Assembly (NCBI GenBank): GCA_029261905.1
Contig: JAJDAM010000328.1
Span: 1 to 11,191, forward strand
Origin: Deltaproteobacteria bacterium
GTDB lineage: Bacteria > Myxococcota_A > UBA9160 > SMWR01
Direction of reading: 5' to 3'
DNA: 11,191 nucleotides
The position numbers and the translations under genes are program-made. Below, piece by piece: positions 1 to 6,107 of the stretch. Numbering within the stretch: position 1 is the stretch's first letter; each line of letters starts with the position of its first letter. The notes under the pieces were generated by a model, which saw only the letters and a list, made by a program, of their open reading frames with translations, was not told where the DNA came from and ran no database searches.

Positions 1-312
1 CGTCTACGTGTGTAGTCTCCGAATCATCTCGGAACGCGCCGCCTCAGAGACCCGGCAACGCGAACCTAGCTCCAGTTGATCTCGCCTCCGGCTCGTAGGA
101 GCAGCGTTCCGGAAGCCAGCCTCCTGATAACACTCGCGACCCGATAGAAGGCGTCACGGACGAGTGTCGCTAACTTAGTTTCAGCTAAGCAGCGAGGGCG
201 TAATTTTCGTCGGCAATTGTAATCACCAAACGTGCCACTTGTTTAACGACAGCTGTGACAATGTCGACACGCAGCACTTGCCTTCGACTACCCGTCGAAA
301 CCGATCGCCCCC
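1..312 (-). ncRNA. ssrA: tmRNA (ssrA), 3' end cut off by the window edge
   Basis: Transfer-messenger RNA rescues stalled ribosomes with SmpB and adds a degradation tag. Read on the minus strand, it opens with a run of G followed by CGATCGGTTTCGACGGG, the hallmark tmRNA 5' end (acceptor strand plus the D-loop-like UUUCGAC). GUAGUC (291..286) pairs with GACUAC (17..12), forming helix H2, and the latter lies in GGAGACTACACACGTAGA, a strongly conserved 3'-side block. An H-type pseudoknot PK1 fits: GCUG 275..272 with CAGC 255..252, and CGACA 266..262 with UGUCG 251..247. The tag frame ends in ADENYALAA and TAG inside a stop-codon hairpin (190..185 with 178..173). A 7-bp inverted repeat (130-136/161-167) fits PK2. 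The rest of the PK4/H2 side and the tRNA-like T-arm, acceptor and CCA lie beyond position 1. The exact 5' end is uncertain by a base or two (six G at 313..308). Confidence 0.93.
185..235 (-). other. tmRNA tag reading frame (proteolysis tag ARLVITIADENYALAA)
   Basis: The internal mRNA-like frame of ssrA runs from the resume codon GCA (235..233) to TAG (187..185) and encodes the 16-residue tag ARLVITIADENYALAA. The C-terminal ALAA is the usual ClpXP-type degron and ADENY is very close to the E. coli NDENY segment. GCA is chosen as resume codon for two reasons: it begins 11 nt after the 3' end of PK1, the spacing seen in E. coli, and it is preceded by AAGUG, which keeps the A at -4 and G/U at -3/-2 of the E. 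coli UAGUC determinant. A shorter tag, ADENYALAA from GCC at 214, is possible but would be 32 nt from PK1. The hydrophobic LVITI segment is unusual for a tag. Confidence 0.75.
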
Positions 313-479
313 CTATTTCCAATTCTGATTCTGGTGGATCTCTTGCTGATTCAGAGGGTAGCCAGTTTGATCACCAGCGGCTCGGAGTCAACACTGACTG
401 GAGAATCGAGCCATTCCCCGAGGGATGGGAATCCAATCCTCGATTTCTGCCCTACTCCCTGGACCAGGGCTCTAGCCGG
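313..479. other. Intergenic region upstream of ssrA (no gene seen)
   Basis: This 167-bp gap lies between the stop of the nitroreductase-like gene and the tmRNA 5' end and should hold the ssrA promoter (minus strand). I see no convincing -35/-10 pair at the correct distance: a TTGACT is present on the minus strand, but no good -10 follows at 16-18 nt. Short perfect inverted repeats are present: CTAGCCGGCTAG (472-483, spanning the upstream gene's stop codon), CCCTGGACCAGGG (457-469) and ATTCCC/GGGAAT around 412-431. None is followed by a T-run, so they are not clear intrinsic terminators. Confidence 0.4.
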
Positions 480-887
480 CTAGCCGAACGGATCGAGGTA
501 GACCGGGACGGCCTCCGAGCGATCCTCGACCTGCGCGAGCAGCCATTCCGCCCAGCCGTAAGTCTCCGCCATGTACGCGTTGACCTGCGACTGTCGGTGC
601 GTGACCGGGGTGGCCTTGTAGGTCCTCAGTTCCTCACCGCGGCGCAGTTCGACCTCGGGATTATTGATGAGACGATCGAGCCATGGGCTCGAAGGGCCCG
701 TCGCTCGGATCCAGACGTTCGACTCCTGGCCGATCACCCAGAGATCCGTTCGGTAGACATGTCCGTGGTCGTCGGTCGTGTAGAGGACAGCGACTTCTCC
801 GGAATATTGCCGGATGGCCCAGAGCCCGACGGCTGCAACGAGCCCCAGCAGTATCAGTCGTGTTGTCAGGTACTTCATTGCACTCAC
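480..887 (-). CDS. Small membrane-anchored nitroreductase-like (DUF385-type split beta-barrel) protein
   Basis: A 135-residue protein with a hydrophobic N-terminus (about residues 8-25, RLILLGLVAAVGLWAI), which should anchor it in the inner membrane or act as an uncleaved signal. The rest resembles the deazaflavin-dependent nitroreductase/quinone-reductase (DUF385) family. It has a strand-rich LYTTDD...TDLWVIG...VWIRA core, then PWLDRLINNPEVELRRGEE and YKATPV, matching the family pattern of a short helix before NPxVxVxxG and an A-x-x-V strand, and ends in a YGWAEWLL helix. Cofactor (F420 or FMN) and substrate cannot be deduced. The GTG at 887 directly follows the lipoprotein stop (TGA 890..888); an ATG three codons in (878) is an equally good start. 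Neither has a strong ribosome-binding site, suggesting translational coupling. The family call is from pattern memory, not a search. Confidence 0.72.
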   Translation of the reverse strand: MSAMKYLTTRLILLGLVAAVGLWAIRQYSGEVAVLYTTDDHGHVYRTDLWVIGQESNVWIRATGPSSPWLDRLINNPEVELRRGEELRTYKATPVTHRQSQVNAYMAETYGWAEWLLAQVEDRSEAVPVYLDPFG

Positions 888-2192
888 TCATCGCGGACCG
901 GACCAGATTTCGAGAGATGCCAGAGCCGCCTCGAACCACACCCGGTACGCGTTCAAAGACTCGAGGGGGCAATCGGCGATCACCGCGATGACGCGACCGT
1001 CCCCTACTTCGATCAACGTGATCTGATCGGCAGAACGGCCATCGAGATTCAGTACCACGGCGCGAAACGCTCGTTTTCCGGCAACTTGGGTGAAGTCCGT
1101 CGTGATCACTTCGCCGGTGCTCAGATGGTAGGCGCCGAATCTCGACAGGTAGCTCTCCAGCGTCGGGTAGCGGTGCACGATCACCTGGAACGACGCCGTG
1201 TAGTCCCAGGTCACGCCGTCGATCGCGACCATCCCCTGGGCCGTCTCCATACGCATCCAGCCCACGGGTAGATGCACATCGAATCCCAGCCGTGAATCCA
1301 CGTAAGGTGCCAGCGAGAGCACCGGTGGGCCCTTCGGGGGAAGCGGTCCGGGGTCGGCATCACGGCCTCCGGGCGGCACGTAGCCAAAGATCGTCCCGTT
1401 CTCGAGCCGGTAGAGCGAGACGAAGGAGTTGACATCCTGATGCGAAAGTCGCGGTACCGCCCGGTCGCGCATGATCTTGTACATCAGGTCTGCCGGGATG
1501 GGGCTGTGCGATCGCATTCCGAGCGCGTGTCCGATCTCGTGCAGCGCGATGGATTCGACCTGGCCCGGGCTGAGCAGGCCAAAGGGGTCAGCGAGATAGA
1601 CCCGCAGGCTTTCGACCTGGAACCGGACGATCAAGCGGTCACTATCGGGGTCCGGACGCTCGACCTGGCACGCGTCGGAAAACGAAATCTCCCCGAGCTT
1701 CCGCCGGTCGCGATCCTCTGGCGCCTGTTCGGCAACCAACACCAACTCGATGTCGGCGAACTCCGGGTCCGACACGCGCTCGAACGTGACGAACCCTTCC
1801 AGCTCTCCCTCCCATTTCGCAATGGCCGCATCGACGGCGGCTACGAACTCCGCCGGGTCGACGGGGTCGAATTCATCTTGGAGGGACTCCGGGATGGCGG
1901 GCGAATCGATGTAGAGCTTCAGCGGCATCGCCGATGCCGGCCATCGACACAGAACCAGGTAGTCCCCCCTCAAACCGTCGGCGGGGAGCCGATGCGCCAT
2001 GAAGGGCAGGTAATTGGGCTCGATCAGATCGGGGTGCGCGGAATGGAACGCCGCGTAGTCGCGACGGCTGGGCCAGTAGTCGCGCGGAGCCGTGGTCGGC
2101 GGTTCAGGGTCGATGGCGGTTCGAATGGCCGCGCAGCCGGGAAACAGGACCATGACTGCGAGCAACAGCACCGAGCCCAACAGCGACTTCAC
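888..2192 (-). CDS. Lipoprotein with matrixin-like zinc metalloprotease domain
   Basis: A 434-residue predicted exported protease. Residues 1-20 form a lipoprotein signal peptide (MKSLLGSVLLLAVMVLFPGC) with Cys20 as the likely lipidated residue. The metzincin-type zinc site is HEIGHALGMRSH at 218-229: ligands His218, His222 and probably His229, general base Glu219. It is followed by DLMY (235-238), whose Met fits the Met-turn. The third His is one residue later than in the classic HExxHxxGxxH; bacterial matrixin-like proteases (COG5549-type) with GH at this point have the same spacing. The preceding KWEGELEGFVTFERV and IELVLV segments resemble the matrixin N-terminal subdomain. Residues of about 295-430 (LGFDVHLPVGWMRM...FEAALASLEIW) look like a PsbP/DUF1795-type fold. 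The start is GTG at 2192, overlapping the smpB stop as GTGA, so translation is likely coupled to smpB. The natural substrate is unknown. Confidence 0.85.
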   Translation of the reverse strand: MKSLLGSVLLLAVMVLFPGCAAIRTAIDPEPPTTAPRDYWPSRRDYAAFHSAHPDLIEPNYLPFMAHRLPADGLRGDYLVLCRWPASAMPLKLYIDSPAIPESLQDEFDPVDPAEFVAAVDAAIAKWEGELEGFVTFERVSDPEFADIELVLVAEQAPEDRDRRKLGEISFSDACQVERPDPDSDRLIVRFQVESLRVYLADPFGLLSPGQVESIALHEIGHALGMRSHSPIPADLMYKIMRDRAVPRLSHQDVNSFVSLYRLENGTIFGYVPPGGRDADPGPLPPKGPPVLSLAPYVDSRLGFDVHLPVGWMRMETAQGMVAIDGVTWDYTASFQVIVHRYPTLESYLSRFGAYHLSTGEVITTDFTQVAGKRAFRAVVLNLDGRSADQITLIEVGDGRVIAVIADCPLESLNAYRVWFEAALASLEIWSGPR

Positions 2193-2665
2193 GAACCCCG
2201 GTTCCGGTTTCGCATCACCCGTGCCAGATCACGCTGGTTCTCGCGGCTGCGAATCGCCTGCCGCTTGTCGTAGCGGCGCTTGCCGCGCGCCAGCGCCAGT
2301 TCGACCTTCGCGCGTCCGCCGCTGAAGTACACCGAAAGCGGGATCAGCGTGAGCCCCGCTTCGTCGACTCGGCTTTCCAGTTTCGCGATCTCGCGGCGAT
2401 GGAGCAGCAGCTTGCGCTCGCGCATCGGAGGCGCGTTCGAGGCCCCCGCCTGATCGTAGGCGCCGATATGCGCATTGAGCAGGAAAACCTCCCCCCGCCG
2501 GACGTCCGCATAGGCCTCCGTGAGGCTCGCCTTGCCATCCCGCAACGCCTTCACTTCGGGGCCGAGCAGCGCGATCCCCGCCTCGTAGGTGTCGAGAATC
2601 TCGTACTCGTATCGCGCCTTGCGATTGGACGCGATGATCTTCTTTTTCTCGCCGTTTTCACCCAT
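2189..2665 (-). CDS. smpB: SsrA-binding protein SmpB
   Basis: SmpB binds the tRNA-like domain of tmRNA and delivers it to stalled ribosomes for trans-translation. The 158-residue product is full length for the family. It starts with the typical basic leader (KKIIASNRKARYEYEI), followed by the OB-fold core with LLGPEVKALRDGKASLTEAYADV, FLLNAHIGAYDQAG and R-KLLLHRREI. It continues with LTLIPLSVYFSGGRAKVELALARGK and ends in the basic C-terminal tail RRYDKRQAIRSRENQRDLARV, which becomes helical in the mRNA channel. ATG at 2665 is the natural start; no strong Shine-Dalgarno is visible. It is the first gene of a minus-strand unit, and its TGA overlaps the GTG of the lipoprotein gene by 4 bases. Its RNA partner ssrA lies on the same strand about 1.9 kb downstream, with two unrelated genes between. 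It is divergent from the selenoprotein gene. Confidence 0.97.
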   Translation of the reverse strand: MGENGEKKKIIASNRKARYEYEILDTYEAGIALLGPEVKALRDGKASLTEAYADVRRGEVFLLNAHIGAYDQAGASNAPPMRERKLLLHRREIAKLESRVDEAGLTLIPLSVYFSGGRAKVELALARGKRRYDKRQAIRSRENQRDLARVMRNRNRGS

Positions 2666-2810
2666 CGGCGCAATGGTACCGCTCCGGCACCGGGATGCTC
2701 TGCCAGGTGGATCCGCCAGCTCGGCGAGTGACGACGCAGGACCGAGGAATTACCGGTAGGGCTGCAACGCGGAGTCGACCGGATTCGAGCTAGTGTATTC
2801 TGGCACTCGC

Positions 2811-2816
2811 GGAGGT
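2811..2816 (+). promoter_or_regulatory. Strong ribosome binding site of the selenoprotein gene
   Basis: GGAGGT lies 5 nt before the ATG at 2822, a near-perfect Shine-Dalgarno that fixes this start. Most other starts in the window lack one. By contrast, the in-frame ATG at 3617, after the TGA, has none at proper spacing, which argues that the downstream segment is not translated independently. Confidence 0.8.
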
Positions 2817-2821
2817 ATCCC

Positions 2822-3949
2822 ATGTCGCCGTTCCAGAATTCCGAGCTTCACTTGCCGATTCGCCCTGCACTGCTCGCCGTCCATGCGCAGCTGCTGGAGA
2901 GTTTCACTCGCAGCGGCACCTGGTGGACAGGCGCCGAACGGCGGGCCATTGCGCTCGAGGCGCGTGCAGCCAGCACGTGTGGCCTGTGTGCCAAACGCAA
3001 GGCCGCGCTCTCTCCGTTTTCGATCGAGGGTGGGCATTCCGGCCCCGGAGAATTGGGCGCCGAGATCGTCGATGTCATTCACCGCATCGTGACGGACCCG
3101 GGGCGACTTGCCCGAAGCTGGTTCGACCGGGTGATGGCCGAGGGCCACCTGACCGAAGAGCAATACGTAGAGCTCGTATCGGTGACGGTTCTTCTCAACG
3201 CCCTCGACGTGTTCGCCTGCGCGATCGGTTCGTCGCCGCTCGCATTGGCCGATGCTCAACCCGGCTCACCTTCTCGCGTACGACCCGCGACCGCGCGCAT
3301 CGAGGGCGCCTGGGTTCCGCAGGTTCCCGTTGGGGCTGACGGGGGGGATGACTGGACAGCTGCGTACGGAGATCGCGAATACGTGCCGCAGATCGGGCGT
3401 GCGCTGAGCCTGGTTCCCGCCGAGGTGGCGCTGTTGAACCTGACTTCTGAATCACACTACATGTCGATCGATCACGTCACCGATCCCGGCTATTCGGAAC
3501 CCGATCGCGCGCTCGATCGCCTGCAGATGGAACTCGTCGCCTCTCGCGTCTCGGCCGTCAACGAGTGCTTCTACTGAACGACCGCGCATGCGAGCCTGCT
3601 CCGTGCGAGCGGCGGGATGAGTGGTTCAGAGGTCGATCTTTCCGCGGTAAACGACACTTCGATCGATTCGGGCGTCGTGTACGGCGCCGAACTGCTGGCG
3701 TTCACCGACGCAGTCATGGCACGTGACGGCGAAGCCGTCGCGAAGACCCGCGCCGAGTTGGGTGCGAAGCTTGGACCGGAAGGTGTCGTCGATACAGCCG
3801 CCGTGATCACGATGTTCAATGTCGTCGATCGCATCGCGGATGCGACCGGGATTCCCATCGATGACGGCTTCACCAAAGACATGCGATACGCGATTGGCAA
3901 CGAACTCGGGATGTCACACCTGACACCCGAAGAGCGTGCTAACCGCTAG
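2822..3949 (+). CDS. AhpD-like (carboxymuconolactone decarboxylase family) selenoprotein, in-frame TGA read as Sec252
   Basis: One 375-residue gene interrupted by TGA at 3575-3577; the same frame continues without stops to TAG at 3947-3949. The junction reads VNECFY-U-TTAHASLLRASG. Glu237, Cys249, the TGA position 252 and His256 reproduce exactly the AhpD catalytic signature E-x11-C-x2-C-x3-H, with TGA replacing the second Cys (Cys133 of M. tuberculosis AhpD, the residue served by the Glu-His relay). The following segment (TAAVITMFNVVDRIADATGIPID) is the conserved C-terminal helical part of the same family. The N-terminal half carries a second CxxC (Cys53-Cys56, TCGLCAKRKAALSPF) and an HRIVTDPGRLARSWF region, suggesting two AhpD-like halves. 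The likely role is a peroxide/thiol-linked oxidoreductase; the substrate is unknown. A strong RBS fixes the ATG. Alternatives are a nonsense mutation or sequencing error (TGC/TGT to TGA), but the precise position and the hairpin downstream favour selenocysteine. Confidence 0.87.
3575..3612 (+). promoter_or_regulatory. Sec codon TGA with candidate bacterial SECIS hairpin
   Basis: Downstream of TGA (3575-3577), CTGCTC (3596-3601) pairs with GAGCGG (3607-3612) as a 6-bp stem with one G-U pair, closing the five-base loop CGTGC (3602-3606). The loop begins 24 nt after the TGA, and G is the second loop base, followed by U. Bacterial SECIS elements bound by SelB typically put the apical loop about 16-37 nt after UGA with a G among the first two loop bases. 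The lower stem is poor by eye, so the exact fold is uncertain. Confidence 0.55.
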
Positions 3950-3951
3950 CC

Positions 3952-3977
3952 AAGAGGAGTACCTACTTCTCTTTTTT
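3952..3977 (+). terminator. Intrinsic terminator of the selenoprotein gene
   Basis: Immediately after the TAG at 3949, AAGAGGAGTA (3952-3961) and TACTTCTCTT (3964-3973) form a hairpin of up to ten pairs, one of them G-U. The hairpin runs into six T (3972-3977). The stem is only moderately GC-rich and the innermost pairs must open for a loop. An alternative pairing CCAAGA/TCTTGG (3950-3955/3977-3982) competes. It overlaps the 3' end of the lysine-rich reading frame on the other strand. Confidence 0.5.
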
Positions 3978-4064
3978 CTTGGCCTTTTTCGCCTTCTTTT
4001 CCTTCGCGGTGAGCTTGTTCGCGTTCGTCTTTGCGTTGGGTTTTTTGTCTTTGCTTTTCGCCAT
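3963..4064 (-). CDS. Possible 33-residue lysine-rich small protein
   Basis: A short minus-strand frame from ATG (4064) to TAG (3963-3965). It starts MAKSKDKKPNAKTNANK and ends in repeated KKAKKAKKKEK; 15 of 33 residues are Lys, with Ala, Asn and Thr and almost no hydrophobics. Such a peptide could be a disordered nucleic-acid-binding or counter-ion protein, like the lysine/alanine-rich tails of histone H1-type bacterial proteins, but no function can be assigned. A GGAG lies about 12 nt before the ATG, a little far. It is convergent with the selenoprotein gene and divergent from recQ. The stretch is markedly A-rich on the coding strand compared with the GC-rich neighbours. The alternative is that it is just an A/T-rich non-coding spacer; the intact clean frame and RBS-like site favour a real gene only moderately. 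Confidence 0.5.
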   Translation of the reverse strand: MAKSKDKKPNAKTNANKLTAKEKKAKKAKKKEK

Positions 4065-4245
4065 GGCTAGAGATTACTCCGTGTCTGCCTTCTCGTGAAG
4101 TGCTTCCCCGCTCAGAGCATTCGAGCGGTCGCACTGCCCAAGCTCGAACACACTGCGATACGACGGGCGGATTTGCAAGATCGAGTGCGCGATGGCCTTT
4201 CGGTTTCGCGGGCGGCGTCCTGTCGATCGTGATACCAACTCGCCC

Positions 4246-6105
4246 ATGCCGACGGCTGCGACGTTGGAAGAGGCCCGCGAAAGGCTGGGCGAAGTATTCG
4301 GCTACCCGGAATTCCGCCCCGGCCAAGCAGATGCCGTCTCGGCCGCGATCTCGGGACGCGACGCCATCGTGTTGCTGCCGACCGGCTTGGGAAAGTCGCT
4401 CTGCTATCAGGTCCCCGCTCTCGTGGCGAACCGGCGCGGAGCCGGCACCACCATCGTCGTCTCGCCGCTGATCGCGTTGATGAATGACCGGGTTGGTGCA
4501 CTGTCGGCGCGAGGGGTTTGCGCGGCGGCACTGCACAGCCATCAGAATGAGAGCCAGCAGACGGAAGCCGTGACATCGTTTCTGCGCGGAGAACTCGCTC
4601 TGCTCTACGTCTCGCCCGAGCGGGCGGCGCGGGCGAGCTTTCGGCGGATGCTCGGGCGCGTGAAGATCGCGCTGCTTGCGATCGACGAGGCTCACTGCGT
4701 GAGCCAGTGGGGCCACGACTTCCGTCCCGACTACCTGCTGCTGCATGAACTGCGAGAGGTCGTCGACGCGCCGATGATCGCGCTCACCGCCACAGCAACC
4801 CAAGCCGTGGTCGCCGAGATCGAAACCGGCCTGGGACTGACCGACCCCGTCCACGTGAACTCGGATCTCGGCCGTCCGAACCTGACGTTCGAAGTTCGCT
4901 CACTTCGCGCTCACGCGGAACGGTTGGAATGCCTGATTTCGCAGCTGGAAACAGCCGACTTGCGCGGCCGTCGCGGTCCGGGTCGGGCGATCATCTACTG
5001 CAGCACGAGAAAGACGACCGACAGCGTATCGAAGGCTTTGCGCTCCGCCGGGGTCGGCGTCGGGCACTACCATGCCGGCCGCACGAAGCTCGCACGGCAA
5101 CGGGCACAACAGGCCTTCGAGGCCGGCCGAACCCGCGTCCTGGTTGCGACGAACGCCTTCGGAATGGGAATCGATATTCCCGACATTCGACTCATCGTCC
5201 ACTTCCAGGCACCGGGCAGCGTGGAGGCGTACTACCAGGAGGCGGGCCGAGCCGGCCGCGACGGTGCCCCAGCGCGCTGCGTGATGTTCTTCGGGCCCTC
5301 CGACTTGATGACACAGCGTCGGATCGCCGCTGGGAACACCGCCAGCGTTCGCCGCAGCGAAGGGGCTCTGGCTGCGCTGGAGCGATACGCCGTTTCGCAC
5401 CACTGCCGCCAACAGCTCCTGATCGACCACTTCTCCGGGATCGATGGCGCACCCACTTGCGGGCGTTGCGACGTGTGTACCGACTCAGTGGCCGCGATCG
5501 TCGCATCCGCTCGGCGTTCGCCCGCTCCGATCGAGGCACTCCCACCCGATGCGCTCGAGCTGATCGTCTCGGCCGTGTCGGGACTCCGGCGACCGGTGGG
5601 CAAGGTGAATCTCGCGAAGGCACTGCGCGGCAGCCGCGCCAAGACGCTCACGCGCGGTGGGCTGTTGACGCTGCCGGAGTACGGAAAGCTCGCCGGATAT
5701 TCGGAATCCTCGATCGTCGCGGCGGTCGATGGGATGCTGGGGGACGGCAGACTCACGCGAACCGGCCGCAAGTACCCGACCGTGTGGATCCCGGGTAAGC
5801 CCGTCCGCGCGGCGAACCAATCGGCGACCGGGTCGAGCGCCGGGCGAACGAGGGCTCCGCGCTCGCGCCGATACGGCGGCCAGATCGCGCGGGAACTCGA
5901 CAACTACCGCCGACGCAAGGCCCGGGCTCTCAAGTGGAAGACCTACATGGTCTTCCAACGCAACGTGATACTCGCCGTCGATCGCGAGCAACCCGATTCC
6001 CACGCCGCTCTCGCCCGAATCCCGGGCCTGGGGTTCGCGAAGATCGAACGCTTCGGGGACGACATCCTGGAGATCGTCCGGCTCCACGGCGACCGCTCGA
6101 GCTGA
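4246..6105 (+). CDS. recQ: ATP-dependent DNA helicase RecQ
   Basis: A 3'-5' superfamily 2 helicase that unwinds DNA in recombination and replication-fork repair. From ATG 4246 it is 619 residues, normal for RecQ. All parts are present: motif 0 FGYPEFRPGQ (18-27), Walker A PTGLGKS (45-51), DEAH (147-150) followed by the aromatic-rich loop CVSQWGHDFRPDY, motif III TATAT (181-185), and motif VI QEAGRAGRDG (331-340). A zinc-binding module follows with Cys387, Cys405, Cys408 and Cys411, then an RQC winged helix (about 430-517) and an HRDC domain (about 543-615, GGQIARELDNYRRRKA...IPGLGFAKIERFG). A basic, Ser/Arg-rich linker separates RQC and HRDC. An in-frame ATG at 4192 would add 18 residues; neither start has a clear RBS, and I chose 4246 because the homologous region begins shortly after it. 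It is the first gene of a likely three-gene plus-strand unit. Confidence 0.96.
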   Translation: MPTAATLEEARERLGEVFGYPEFRPGQADAVSAAISGRDAIVLLPTGLGKSLCYQVPALVANRRGAGTTIVVSPLIALMNDRVGALSARGVCAAALHSHQNESQQTEAVTSFLRGELALLYVSPERAARASFRRMLGRVKIALLAIDEAHCVSQWGHDFRPDYLLLHELREVVDAPMIALTATATQAVVAEIETGLGLTDPVHVNSDLGRPNLTFEVRSLRAHAERLECLISQLETADLRGRRGPGRAIIYCSTRKTTDSVSKALRSAGVGVGHYHAGRTKLARQRAQQAFEAGRTRVLVATNAFGMGIDIPDIRLIVHFQAPGSVEAYYQEAGRAGRDGAPARCVMFFGPSDLMTQRRIAAGNTASVRRSEGALAALERYAVSHHCRQQLLIDHFSGIDGAPTCGRCDVCTDSVAAIVASARRSPAPIEALPPDALELIVSAVSGLRRPVGKVNLAKALRGSRAKTLTRGGLLTLPEYGKLAGYSESSIVAAVDGMLGDGRLTRTGRKYPTVWIPGKPVRAANQSATGSSAGRTRAPRSRRYGGQIARELDNYRRRKARALKWKTYMVFQRNVILAVDREQPDSHAALARIPGLGFAKIERFGDDILEIVRLHGDRSS

Positions 6106-6107
6106 GC

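Noticed and set aside
255..1271. Long plus-strand ORF across the ssrA region and the nitroreductase-like and lipoprotein genes
   Set aside because: It lies antisense to the tmRNA and two convincing minus-strand genes, has no recognisable domain, and is typical of GC-rich antisense frames.
3617..3949. Independent 110-residue protein starting at ATG 3617
   Set aside because: Same frame as the upstream gene with no stop between except the TGA, no ribosome-binding site, and its sequence is the C-terminal half of the AhpD-like family. It is better read as the continuation after Sec252.
4108..4128. Inverted repeat CCGCTC/GAGCGG upstream of recQ
   Set aside because: Six pairs with a nine-base loop, no T-run and no known operator match; probably chance in GC-rich sequence.
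3946..4854. 302-residue minus-strand ORF over the recQ start
   Set aside because: Low-complexity, charged composition and antisense to clear RecQ motifs. The only plausible minus-strand coding part here is the different-frame 33-residue lysine-rich peptide.
5934..6107. Upstream extension of the phosphatase-superfamily frame
   Set aside because: It overlaps the HRDC domain of RecQ; the GTG at 6108 gives the natural start.
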